From: Planctomycetota bacterium
GTDB taxonomy: Bacteria > Planctomycetota > UBA1135 > UBA2386
Direction of reading: 5' to 3'
Assembly: GCA_020638735.1 (NCBI GenBank)
Contig: JACKHZ010000016.1
Coordinates: forward strand, 1-64,000
Length of the DNA: 64,000 nt
The translations under genes and the position numbers were made by a program. Under the pieces are notes generated by a model that was not told where the DNA came from, made no database searches, and saw only the letters and a list, made by a program, of their open reading frames with translations. Shown piece after piece: positions 18,157-27,988 of the stretch. Numbering within the stretch: position 1 is the first letter of the stretch; every line of letters begins with the position of its first letter.

Positions 18157-19722
18157 ATGAAGGCCCTCGCCGTGTGGTGTGTCCTGCTGCTCGCGAACGC
18201 GGTGGTGTCGCAGGAGGCGGGCAGTCGCTACCTGGTGGTCAAGGTCGCCCTCGACGCATCGCGCGACACCGACCGCGGCTTCCTCGCCGCCGCCGCCGCT
18301 GCGCAGCAGCGCCACGACGCCGCGACGTTCGACTGGGACGGCGCCGACTACGACGCGCTGGCCGCCGAGCTGCGCCTGAAGCAGCCCGAGAACGTGCTGT
18401 TCGTCACGCGCCCCGAGCACCTCGACGTCGTGCGCCATCGCCGCATCCTGCTGCTGACGAGCAAGCTCGACGACGACTGGTTCGTCGACTGCGCGTTCGG
18501 CTACCTGACCGGCAGGGACGGCGACGCCTGCGAGCGCTTCTGGCAGCACATCGAGCAGCGGCGCGCACGCACCGACGAGAGCCGCAACTGGACCGCGCTG
18601 TCGGTGGCGTCGATGGACCAGTCGATGGTCTACCGCGACTCGCTCCCGGCGCTCGCCGAGACCTCTGGCTATCGCGGCGACCACTACTACTTCGGCACCA
18701 CCGATCCGGATCGCGAACGGGTGGTCGCGCAGGCGCTCGCCGCGACCGACACCGCCGACGTGCTGCACTTCAGCGGCAACGGCGACCCCGAGGGCATCTG
18801 GCTGTTCCCGGACCAGCGCAACCTGGAACGCGACAAGCACTGGCCGTACGACCCGGCGCGCGTCGGCGAAGATCCCGATGGGGTGATGCCGCGGTTGATG
18901 GCAGAGCGCTTCGCCGAACGCGCGTGGCGCGCGCCGATCGTCTGGAGCGGCACCTGTCACTCGGGCGCGGTCGATCGCGTGTTCGTCGAAGGCGACATCG
19001 TCTCGACCTTCGGCCGCGCCGAGCGCGTCACCGTGCACCGCTTGCCAGCCGGCCACAGCCTGGCGTTGGCGTGGCTGGACGCCGGCGCCGCGGCGCTGCT
19101 GGTGCCGATCGCCGCCAACCACGGCATGAGCGCGTCGATGGAGATCGACTTCGCGCTGCAGCACGGCGCGTCGCTCGGCGAGGCGGTCAAGTCGTCGTGG
19201 GACGACGTGCTGCTGCAGGCCGAGGGCGAGCTGGCGCTGGACCTGCCGGTCGAAGGCGAAGCGCAGCGCCGCGGTGGCGAGCACGTCATGCAGGGCGGCG
19301 GCGCCAATCGCGTGCTGCTCGGCGATCCGGCGCTACGACCGTTCGCGGCGACGACGAACGCCAGCGAGACGGTCGTGGTCGAGCGCCGCGGCGAACGCGG
19401 CGGCATCGTCACCGTCACCTGGGCCGCCGGCTGGCACCCACACGGCTGGGACATCTACGGCGTCGATCGCGCGCGCGACTGGCGCGCGGTCGCGCGCGTC
19501 GACGCGGCGACGCTCGGGCTCGAAGGCGTCGCCGACGGCGCCGCGCTCGACGTGCAGGTCACCGCGACCGGCGACGGCGACGTGGAGTTGCCGTACACGC
19601 TGCAGCGCTGCGCCATCGAACGCCACGCCGGCAAGGTCTGGCTGCACCTGCAGGCCAACGCCCCGCGTGCGCAGGTCCAACGCAAGGCGGCGACGGTGCG
19701 GTTCGCGGTGGCGCCGAGGTAG
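18157..19722 (+). CDS. Secreted caspase/gingipain-like (clan CD) protein, probable pseudoprotease
   Basis: 521-residue exported protein (signal peptide about 1-18). The core resembles clan CD cysteine peptidases: a strand then HFSGNGD (residues 204-210), aligning with HYSGHG of metacaspases, and WSGTCHSG with Cys267, aligning with the DxCHSG nucleophile motif. The C-terminal NRVLLGDPALRPF matches the GDP motif found at the end of C25/CHAT peptidase domains. The catalytic His position of SGHG is Asn208, so proteolysis is doubtful although the Cys remains; His204 is four residues earlier. A final beta-rich segment (about 405-521) resembles an Ig-like domain. The fold assignment is motif-based and unproven. 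Confidence 0.65.
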   Translation: MKALAVWCVLLLANAVVSQEAGSRYLVVKVALDASRDTDRGFLAAAAAAQQRHDAATFDWDGADYDALAAELRLKQPENVLFVTRPEHLDVVRHRRILLLTSKLDDDWFVDCAFGYLTGRDGDACERFWQHIEQRRARTDESRNWTALSVASMDQSMVYRDSLPALAETSGYRGDHYYFGTTDPDRERVVAQALAATDTADVLHFSGNGDPEGIWLFPDQRNLERDKHWPYDPARVGEDPDGVMPRLMAERFAERAWRAPIVWSGTCHSGAVDRVFVEGDIVSTFGRAERVTVHRLPAGHSLALAWLDAGAAALLVPIAANHGMSASMEIDFALQHGASLGEAVKSSWDDVLLQAEGELALDLPVEGEAQRRGGEHVMQGGGANRVLLGDPALRPFAATTNASETVVVERRGERGGIVTVTWAAGWHPHGWDIYGVDRARDWRAVARVDAATLGLEGVADGAALDVQVTATGDGDVELPYTLQRCAIERHAGKVWLHLQANAPRAQVQRKAATVRFAVAPR

Positions 19723-19855
19723 CGGTGGCGCCGAGGTCGGGAGCATCGACCCCGCAACTCCCCGCGGATGCGTCAGGAGTTGCCGTTGCCGCTGCCCGCT
19801 CGCCGGTGCGGCGCAGCCGCACTCGCGGCACACCCAAGCCCTGCCAGGCGCTGCT

Positions 19856-19876
19856 CTCACCCGCGCAGCGGGTGAG
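19856..19876 (-). terminator. Hairpin directly after tRNA-Arg (weak terminator candidate)
   Basis: Perfect 9-bp hairpin (arms 19856-19864 and 19868-19876, loop 3) abutting the tRNA-Arg CCA end. No T tract follows, so it may aid 3' processing rather than terminate. The rest of 19723-19855 holds nothing I recognise. Confidence 0.3.
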
Positions 19877-19953
19877 TGGCACGCCTGTCAGGAGTTGAAC
19901 CTGAAACCTCCTGATCCGTAGTCAGGTGCTCTATCCAATTGAGCTACAGGCGC
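19877..19953 (-). tRNA. tRNA-Arg (anticodon ACG)
   Basis: 77-nt minus-strand tRNA with encoded CCA. The D-arm region is TAGCTCAATTGGATAGAGCA. The anticodon arm CCTGA-CTACGGA-TCAGG gives ACG (A34 normally edited to inosine by TadA to read CGN). The T-arm is TCAGGTTCAACTCCTGA. The first acceptor pair is G1-U72, as in the tRNA-Glu of this window. Confidence 0.95.
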
Positions 19954-19968
19954 GCGTTTGGGGCGGGG

Positions 19969-19997
19969 ACGCTAGCGCCCCTCGCGCCCCGGCGCAA
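19969..19997 (-). promoter_or_regulatory. Promoter of tRNA-Arg
   Basis: Minus strand: TTGCGC (19997-19992), 17-bp spacer, TAGCGT (19974-19969), ending 15 bp before the tRNA 5' end. Confidence 0.5.
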
Positions 19998-20119
19998 GCA
20001 CATTTCCTCGGGCTTCCCTGGCAGCGCCCGCGCCCTGGATCCGGGCCGCCGGGATCGCTAACTTGCTCGCCCCGATTCGCCCGGCGCGCCCGCCGCCTCC
20101 CCGACAACTCCGCGCAACC

Positions 20120-21700
<1,581 letters not shown>

Positions 21701-21738
21701 TCCGTCGCTCGCGCAGCGAGCAACGCGAGCAACGGAGT

Positions 21739-22004
21739 ATCGGCAACTACGGTCCAGTGGGGCTCGGCGTGTTGTTGCTCGGTCGGCAGGAGGTCAACGT
21801 GCCGGCGTTCGGCGGCACGCTGGTGCCGTCGCCCGACATCATGACGACGCTGGTCGGCAGCGGAACGGAGATCGTGCAGGACGCGAGTTGGCCTGCGCCG
21901 TTGCCCCCCCCGGGGCGCAGGTCTGGTGCCAGGCGGCGTTCCTCGACGCCACGGCGCCGCAGGGGCTGTCGGCCAGTGACGCGGTCCGGGTGACGCGGCC
22001 GTAG
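21739..22004 (+). pseudogene. Frameshifted C-terminal remnant of a secreted protein
   Basis: Most of the 352-bp gap after pckA reads as the tail of a secreted protein of the type common in this window. Frame 1 gives GPVGLGVLLLGRQEVNVP and continues to WPAPLP. At a run of eight C (21904-21911) the homology-like reading moves to frame 3, giving GAQVWCQAAFLDATAPQG and ending VRVTRP at TAG 22002-22004. The phrase around WCQAAFLD and the final SDAVRV resemble ends of Planctomycetota surface proteins, from memory. No start or N-terminal part exists, so this is an eroded fragment, or a homopolymer error combined with a fragment. Confidence 0.6.
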
Positions 22005-22052
22005 CGCGGCGCAGTGCGCGCCTGGCGGCTCGAGGCCCGCCACCCCGGCCAA

Positions 22053-23372
22053 TCAGCGGCCGAAGACGCGCGCCGCTGCCGCCAGCACATGGGGCCCCGA
22101 GACGACCTCGCGCACCACGCCGTCGCGGTCGAGCAGCAGCGTCAACGGTACGGTGTGGACGCCGCAGCCGGTGGCCAGCTCGTGCCAGCCCGGCCGACTG
22201 CGGTCGAAGAAGTGCAGCTGGTCGGGGGTGGCGTGCTCGGCGAGGCAGTTGCGAAGCGAAGCCAGGTCGTGGTCACAGCTGACGCCGACGACGGCGAGCC
22301 CCGGATACAGCGCCTGGATCACGCGCAGCTCGTCGAGCGCGGCGAGGCTCGGCGCGCACCAGCTGGCCCAGAAACAGACCAGCACGTTGCGGCCGCGCAG
22401 CGACTGCGTGCCGAAAGGCCGGTCGTCGACCAGGCGGCCCACCAGCTCGAGCGGCTGGCCGATCAGGCGGCGGGGACCGCTTGCGGCGAGCTCGGCCGAC
22501 CGCAGCAGGACCCGGTTCAGGTCGTCGCTGTGCAGAGTTGCGCAGATCCGGGCGGCTTCGGCGACCGACAGATCGGCCGTTTCGAGCCAGCGCACGACGC
22601 TGCCTTCGATCGCGGTCAGCTCGGGTATCGCCGCCGCCAGCGCCGTCAAGGCGGCGTGGCGCGCGGCCTCGTCGCCGGTCGTGATGCGCACCGCGAGCAG
22701 CTCGGCCGTAGCGATGCCGTCGCCGGCCGCGGCGCGGGCCCGCAGCGCGTCCATCACCTGCTCGTCCCCGAGCACGGCGCCGTAGACCTCGAACTCGACG
22801 ATGCGCGCCCCGAACACCGCCTCGTCCGGGTGCTGGTGGTGCAGCGCCAGGATCCGACGAATCACCGGGATGGCCTGGGCGGCCACTTCCTGGCGGCGTC
22901 GGGCATCGTGCAGCTCGGCCGGCGACGTCGGCATCGCCGCGTGGAACGCGTCGAGCAGCGCCTGGGCCTGCTCCCGGATCCGCGGTCCGGCGAGTTCCGG
23001 TTGCGCGCGTAGCCACCAGCCGGCGCCGACCGTGCACAAGAGCAGCGCGGCGGCGGCGAGCAGCCACCGGCGCCATGTCGGGGGGCGAGGCCCCGTCTGG
23101 CGAAGTCCCGTCTGGCGAAGTCCCGTCAGCCGAAGTCCCGTCGGGCGAAGCGGCGGGCACGTGTCGCGAGCAGGCTCCGCGAGCGCGGCCGCCGCGTCGA
23201 CGCGCGTCGCCGCCGCGTCGAGCTCGTCGTCCGCTGCGTCGGCGATGCGCGCCGCGAGATCGGGGGCGCGGTGCGCACCGAGCTGCTGTTGCAGCAGGTG
23301 GTCGAGCAGCGCGTCGGCGGCCTCTTCGAGCTGCTCGCGCTGCGGCGACGATCGTTGCGGGGAGTCGTTCAT
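22053..23372 (-). CDS. Single-pass membrane protein with N-terminal cytoplasmic segment and periplasmic monothiol TlpA-like thioredoxin domain (sigma-factor partner)
   Basis: 439-residue protein starting 2 nt after the sigma-factor stop. Residues 1-100 are cytoplasmic, acidic and helical, beginning MNDSPQ, and include an imperfect tandem repeat (TGLRQTGLRQTG). One membrane helix follows at about 103-122. The periplasmic part has a helical region (about 130-310), then a TlpA/ResA-like thioredoxin domain. Its active site is WCAPS (Cys339, Ser342) instead of WCxPC, with the cis-Pro loop HTVP preserved. The helical and thioredoxin parts are paralogous to the protein encoded at 23925-24989 (shared QALxDAF, VGVSCDHDLA). 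Role as anti-sigma factor or redox sensor for the adjacent ECF sigma is inferred from operon position and topology. Confidence 0.8.
   Translation of the reverse strand: MNDSPQRSSPQREQLEEAADALLDHLLQQQLGAHRAPDLAARIADAADDELDAAATRVDAAAALAEPARDTCPPLRPTGLRLTGLRQTGLRQTGPRPPTWRRWLLAAAALLLCTVGAGWWLRAQPELAGPRIREQAQALLDAFHAAMPTSPAELHDARRRQEVAAQAIPVIRRILALHHQHPDEAVFGARIVEFEVYGAVLGDEQVMDALRARAAAGDGIATAELLAVRITTGDEAARHAALTALAAAIPELTAIEGSVVRWLETADLSVAEAARICATLHSDDLNRVLLRSAELAASGPRRLIGQPLELVGRLVDDRPFGTQSLRGRNVLVCFWASWCAPSLAALDELRVIQALYPGLAVVGVSCDHDLASLRNCLAEHATPDQLHFFDRSRPGWHELATGCGVHTVPLTLLLDRDGVVREVVSGPHVLAAAARVFGR
23086..23145. repeat. 15-bp in-frame tandem repeat, four units
   Basis: Unit CGAAGTCCCGTCTGG at 23101-23115 with close copies at 23086-23100, 23116-23130 and 23131-23145. 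It lies inside the membrane thioredoxin gene, encodes the juxtamembrane T-G-L-R/P-x repeats on the cytoplasmic side, and keeps the frame (5 codons per unit). Confidence 0.85.
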
Positions 23373-23374
23373 GG

Positions 23375-23902
23375 TCAGGGTTGATCCTCGCCGTTCACTC
23401 GCCGCAGCACGCAGCGCCGCAGCGCGTCGCGCACGCGCCGCAGGAACGCCTTGACGCCGTTGGCGCGCATGCCGAGTCGTTCGGCGATCGCTTCGCGGGA
23501 AGCGCCCGCCGCGTAGTGCAGCTCGAGCAGCTGCCGCGCGCGACCGTCCACCTGCTGCAGGCAGCTGCGCAGCGCCAGCAGCCACCCCGAGCCGTCGTCG
23601 GCGCCGACGAGAGCCAGCGCGCGCGCGGCGATCGCCGCCTCGAGATGGTGGCTGCGGCGGCCCTCGCTGCGCAGGTGCATTCGCCACAGGTTGTCGAGCG
23701 CTGCGCGCAGCCACGCGGCGGCGCGCTCGTCAGGTTCGCCGTGCACGCCTTTGCGAACACCGGCCATCAGGGCCTCTTGCACGAGATCGTCGGCGAGGTC
23801 GGGCGCCGCGCCACGCAGGCGCACGTAGCGCCACGCTCGTACCTGATGTCGCCGCACCCATGCCTCGATCGCGTCACGCCGTTCGTCCCGCTCACGCGGC
23901 AT
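23375..23902 (-). CDS. ECF-type RNA polymerase sigma factor
   Basis: 175-residue sigma-70 family protein with only regions 2 and 4. Region 2 is near residues 15-85 (DLADDLVQEALMAG, then WLRAALDNLWRMHLR) and region 4 near 110-170, with helix-turn-helix ASREAIAERLGMRANGVKAFLRR. ATG 23902 is preferred; an in-frame ATG at 23956 would overlap the upstream gene by 32 bp. It sits between two paralogous thioredoxin-domain genes, and the downstream one starts 2 nt after its stop, implying translational coupling. It probably drives a regulon responding to an envelope condition sensed by its partner (inference). Confidence 0.9.
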   Translation of the reverse strand: MPRERDERRDAIEAWVRRHQVRAWRYVRLRGAAPDLADDLVQEALMAGVRKGVHGEPDERAAAWLRAALDNLWRMHLRSEGRRSHHLEAAIAARALALVGADDGSGWLLALRSCLQQVDGRARQLLELHYAAGASREAIAERLGMRANGVKAFLRRVRDALRRCVLRRVNGEDQP

Positions 23903-23924
23903 GGCGTCGGCGGTGCATCGCGGG

Positions 23925-24989
23925 TCAGTCGGCGAGGAGGCGTCGGAGCTGGGCATCGAGGTCCTTGCTGGCGTCGATGCTACGCAGCACGCCGGCGCGG
24001 TCGATCAGGAAGAGCCTCGGGATCGTGTCGATGCCGGCGGCGGTCGCCGCCGGATGCCACTTGCCGTCGGCGTAGAGCTGCGGCCAGTCGACCTCCCGGT
24101 GGTCGGCGAGGAAGCCGCGCAGCGCGGCGAGGTCGTGGTCACAGCTGACGCCGACGATCGCCAGCGCGTCGCCGTGCTCACGGTGCACGCGCAGCAGCTC
24201 CGGCAGCGCCTTGAGGCAGGGGCCGCACCAGGTCGCCCAGAAGTCGACCAGCACCACCTTGCCGCGCAGCGAGGCGGTCGAGAACGGGGCGCCGTCCGGG
24301 GTCGTGCCGGCGAGCACGAACGGCTTGTCGAGCAGGCGGCCGGGGTCGTGCATGGCGCGTTCGGCGACGGCGCGCAGATTGTCGGCGAGCGCGGTCGCGC
24401 TGGTCTGCGCGGCGATCGCGCGGGCCTCGCGTTCGTCGAGGCCGGCGGCGACGACCAGGCACTGCACGGCGCAGGCGGAGGCGGTGCTCTTCTGCGCGGC
24501 GGCGTCGGCGTCTACCGGGCGGTGCAGCGCGCTCGCGCACGCTTCGACGGCCTGCGCGCGCGGCCGGCCGTCGGCGGCCAGGATCAGGTCGGCGGTGTGC
24601 AGCAGCAGCCCGGCGTCGGCGTCGCCGTCGTCGCGCAACGCGCCGAGCGTCTCGCGCAGGGGCGCGTCGCCGAGCACCAGGGCGTAGACCGTGAACTCGT
24701 GCACCCGCGGCGCGACCATGCAGTCCGGATGCAGCAGCGCGTGCTCGCGGATGCGGCGCAGGATCGGCAACGCGGACGGCGCCAGCTGTTCTCGCACCTT
24801 CAACGAGCGCAGCTCGGTCGGATCTCTCGGCATCACCCGGATGAACGCATCGACCAACGCCTGGGTGCGTTGGGCGACGTCGCCCGAGACCGGCGCCAGG
24901 CCGGTCGGCGGCACCTGGGCGACGGCCGGCGTCGCCGGCAACGCAGCCAGGGCGCAGAGCGCCGGCAGCTTGCGCAGCAGCGCGCGCAT
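23925..24989 (-). CDS. Secreted TlpA-family thioredoxin-like disulfide oxidoreductase
   Basis: 354-residue exported protein with signal peptide about 1-24. A helical region (about 40-210) precedes a TlpA/ResA-type thioredoxin domain with the full redox site WCGPC (Cys255, Cys258), the strand KVVLVDFWATW and cis-Pro loop DTIPRLFLIDR. Such proteins reduce disulfides in the periplasm or on the cell surface. It is the paralogue of the sigma-linked membrane protein at 22053-23372, which has lost the second Cys. ATG 24989 overlaps the stop of the upstream secreted protein by one base (TGATG), a coupling arrangement. Confidence 0.9.
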   Translation of the reverse strand: MRALLRKLPALCALAALPATPAVAQVPPTGLAPVSGDVAQRTQALVDAFIRVMPRDPTELRSLKVREQLAPSALPILRRIREHALLHPDCMVAPRVHEFTVYALVLGDAPLRETLGALRDDGDADAGLLLHTADLILAADGRPRAQAVEACASALHRPVDADAAAQKSTASACAVQCLVVAAGLDEREARAIAAQTSATALADNLRAVAERAMHDPGRLLDKPFVLAGTTPDGAPFSTASLRGKVVLVDFWATWCGPCLKALPELLRVHREHGDALAIVGVSCDHDLAALRGFLADHREVDWPQLYADGKWHPAATAAGIDTIPRLFLIDRAGVLRSIDASKDLDAQLRRLLAD

Positions 24990-26005
24990 CAGTGCCCGAT
25001 CACCGCGCGCACGCCATTGGAGCTGGTCCAGCCGGCGGCGTTGGCGGCCGGGTCCAGCGACACGACCTGCGCCAGGATCGACGCGCCGACCAGTCCGAGG
25101 TCGTTGGGCACCGGCAGGCCGATGGACGAGATGCCACCCGTGGTGGCCAGCAGGCCGATCGACAGCGGGAACACGACCGCCTGGCAGCCGACGGCGCCGG
25201 GGCCGAAGATCGTGCCGAGGTCGAGCGCCGGATCGATCTGTTGCTGGCCGAGCACGGCGATGTCGGCGATGCCGGCGAGGTTGGACGCGTCCAGCACGAT
25301 CGCCTGGTTGAGCGACGGCAGCACCGCGCCGCCGGCCAGCGTCGGCGTGCCGTTGCTGCCCGGGCAGCCGGCGCCGAAGTCGCGGTACTCGGCGCCGCTC
25401 TCGACGCGGATCACCCACGAGCCTGGCGGGAAGCCCGGGCCGGTCTGGATGTCGACCAGCGAGTGGATGCCGATGTTGCTGTAGTCGATGCCCGAGGAGC
25501 CGTTGTCGGTCGCCAGCCACTGGGTGCCGGGCGCGATGTTGTTGAAGAACTCGATCGAGCCGGGGCCGGGGGAGGAGCCGGCCGGGTAGGTGACGCCGAC
25601 CGCGACCCACATGCCGCCGGTCGCCGCGACCGGTGCGCCGAGCAGGTTGTTCAGGTCGTAGCGCTGCCACTCGCCGGTGTTGCCGCCGGTGACGCCGCCG
25701 GGCACGCTCACCTGCGCCACCAGCACCGCGTCGTGGGGGTCCGAGTCGTCGGTCGGGTCGTCGTAGATGGCGAGGGTCAGCGGCAGACCGTCGAGGTTGG
25801 TCGCGCCGCCGGAGGTGCCGAACTTGGCGTCGATCAGGCCGATCGAAGACAGGCAGTCGACGTAGACGAGGCGCGCGTCCTCGCCGCCGTTGAACCGCGA
25901 CAGGCCGGCCGAGATGGCGCCGTTGCTGTAGTACGGGCACTGCGCGGCGGCAGCGGTGACGAGGGTCAGGGTGGCGACGATGGCGAAGGTGTGGTGGCGT
26001 TGCAT
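24989..26005 (-). CDS. Secreted protein with C-terminal G-x-GC-x-G-x-x-GTP domain
   Basis: 338-residue exported protein with signal peptide about 1-21 (ATLTLVTAAAAQ). The N-terminal half is beta-rich (IGLIDAKFG, LTLAIYDDPTDD, TGGMWVAVGVTYPAG), recalling lectin- or C2-like sandwiches. The C-terminal half starts at about 215 with GAGCPGSNGTPTLAGG. That signature recurs in the Kelch-like protein at 33891 and in many Planctomycetota exported proteins, from memory. It is first in a four-gene operon with two thioredoxin-type proteins and an ECF sigma, coupled to the next gene by TGATG. It may be a surface or extracellular protein; no enzymatic motif is seen. Confidence 0.8.
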   Translation of the reverse strand: MQRHHTFAIVATLTLVTAAAAQCPYYSNGAISAGLSRFNGGEDARLVYVDCLSSIGLIDAKFGTSGGATNLDGLPLTLAIYDDPTDDSDPHDAVLVAQVSVPGGVTGGNTGEWQRYDLNNLLGAPVAATGGMWVAVGVTYPAGSSPGPGSIEFFNNIAPGTQWLATDNGSSGIDYSNIGIHSLVDIQTGPGFPPGSWVIRVESGAEYRDFGAGCPGSNGTPTLAGGAVLPSLNQAIVLDASNLAGIADIAVLGQQQIDPALDLGTIFGPGAVGCQAVVFPLSIGLLATTGGISSIGLPVPNDLGLVGASILAQVVSLDPAANAAGWTSSNGVRAVIGH

Positions 26006-26247
26006 CGGGTTGCGGAGTCGCGGGAAGGGGGACGCGGGTGGTTCTGCCGCTCGACGGGCAAAGGGTGCGAGAAAATCCCTGGCCGCGCCGGCGACGTCGA
26101 CTACTACCCGCCGCGGCGAGGGCTCGCACGGCCGGCGATCGCGCACCGCACCCGGCGCCTCGACGGCAGGTGACGATTGCGTCCCGTCGCGGCGGAAGCC
26201 GCGCTGCGGCTGGCGTCGAAACCCCCGAGCCTCGACGATCACCGGCC

Positions 26248-27986
26248 ATGCCGCCGCTCGTCTCGTTCCTGGTCACCGCCCGCTGGCTGTCGCTGGTCGG
26301 CTTCGTGTGCGTCGCTCCGTCGTCGCTCGCCCAGCGACCGCTGGCGCCCTCGGGTCCCAGCGAGCTGCGCGAGCGCATCGAGACCTTCTCCGCCGACCTC
26401 GGCGACCTGCGCCGTCGCTACGACACGCCGATGTCGGGCGAGCGGGCGGAGCGCTTCGAACGTCGCTACCGCGAAGAGCTCGCCGCGCTGCAGCAGCTCG
26501 ACTTCGACGCGCTCGGCCGCGACGGCCGCGTCGACTGGCTGTTGCTCGACAACCACGTGAAGAGCCTGCTGGCGGAGCTCGAACAAGAACGCAGCCGCGA
26601 CGCCGAGCTCTTGCCGCTGTTGCCGTTCGCCCCGGACATCGTCGCCTTCTGCGAGCAGCGTCGGGCGATGCAGGACGTCGAGCCCGAGGCCGCGGCGGCG
26701 ACCGTCACCGCGATCGGCGAGGCTGCGACCGCCGTCAGGGACGCGCTGCGCCGCGGCCAGCACGACGGCTTCGCCCCGGCGGTGCGCGAACGTGCCGCCG
26801 GGCGGTTGCTGCAGCTGCGCAGCGCGCTGCAGGGCTGGTTCCGCTTCCGCGACGGCTACGACCCGATGTTCTCGTGGTGGGTGCGCGCGCCGCACGAGGC
26901 GACCGACAAGGCGCTCGGCGAGCTCGGCGAGGCGCTGCGTGCACCCGCGCGCGGACAGGGCGAGGTCGACCGCACGCTGATCGGCGACCCGATCGGCGAG
27001 GTGGCGCTCGGCGAGGCGCTGCGCGCCGAGTGGATCCCGTACACGCCGGCCGAGTTGGTGCAGATCGCCGAACGCGAGTTCGCGTGGTGTGACGCCGAGA
27101 TGCAGAAGGCGACCGAGGCGCTCGGCGCGGCGGATTGGCGCGAGGCGCTCGAGCGCACCAAGCAGAGCCGGCGGCCGCCGGGCGAACAGCCGGCGCTGAT
27201 CCGCGACCTCGCCCACGAGGCGATCGACTTCCTCGAGGCGCGCGATCTGATCACGATCCCCGATCTGGCCAAGGAATGCTGGCGCATGCGCATGATGCGC
27301 GCGACGCGCAGCGCGTGAACCCGTTCTTCCTCGGCGGCGAGACGATCCAGGTGTCGTTCCCGACCGACGCGATGGCGCACATCGAGAAGCTGCAGAGCCT
27401 GCGCAGCAACAACGAGCACTTCTGCCGCGCCACCGTGCACCACGAGCTGATCCCCGGGCACTGGCTGCAGCAGTACTCGCAGGCGCGGCACCGCACCTGG
27501 CGCGCGCCGTTCGACACGCCGTTCTGGATCGAGGGCTGGGCGCTCTACTGGGAGATGCGGCTCTACGATCTCGGCCTGGCGAAGTCGCCGCTCGACAAGG
27601 TCGGCATGCTGTATTGGCGCAAGCACCGCTGCGCGCGCATCGTCTTCTCGCTCAACTTCCACCTCGGTCGCTGGACGGGACCGGAGTGCGTCGAGTACCT
27701 GATCGACCGCGTCGGTCACGAACGCGCCGCCGCCGAGGGCGAGGTGCGGCGTTCGGTCGGCGGCGCCTACGGCCCGCTCTACCAGGCGGCGTACATGCTC
27801 GGCGGCCTGCAGCTGCGCGCGCTGCGCGACGAGCTGGTCGGCGGGGCTGCCGGTGGGGGCGGCCGCTGCACCGATCGTGAGTTCCACGACGAGGTGCTGC
27901 GACAGAACGCGATGCCGATCGCGGTGCTGCGCGCGGCGCTCGGCGAGCAGCTGCCGCCGCGAGAGCTGCCGGACTGGCGCTTCTGA
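26248..27986 (+). pseudogene. DUF885-family metallohydrolase interrupted by a frameshift
   Basis: Exported DUF885 family protein (M32/M1-like zinc hydrolases of unknown substrate). The first frame (26248-27318) gives a signal peptide and about 350 residues, ending abruptly at RMRMMRATRSA. The second frame (open from 27135) continues the family with NPFFLGGETIQVSFPTDAM, the zinc motif HHELIPGH, then WIEGWALYWE and YWRKHRCARIVFSLNFH, to TGA at 27986. Both halves are well conserved and together make one full-length protein, so a single frame change near 27288-27303 (a GCGC/ATGCGC-rich stretch) separates them. It could be a recent mutation, a sequencing error or a programmed shift. Confidence 0.85.
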
Positions 27987-27988
27987 CG

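Noticed and set aside
18761..18768. His204 in HFSGNG as the normal caspase catalytic His
   Set aside because: In metacaspases the conserved first His of HYSGHG is not the catalytic one; the catalytic His aligns with Asn208. It is kept only as a remote alternative.
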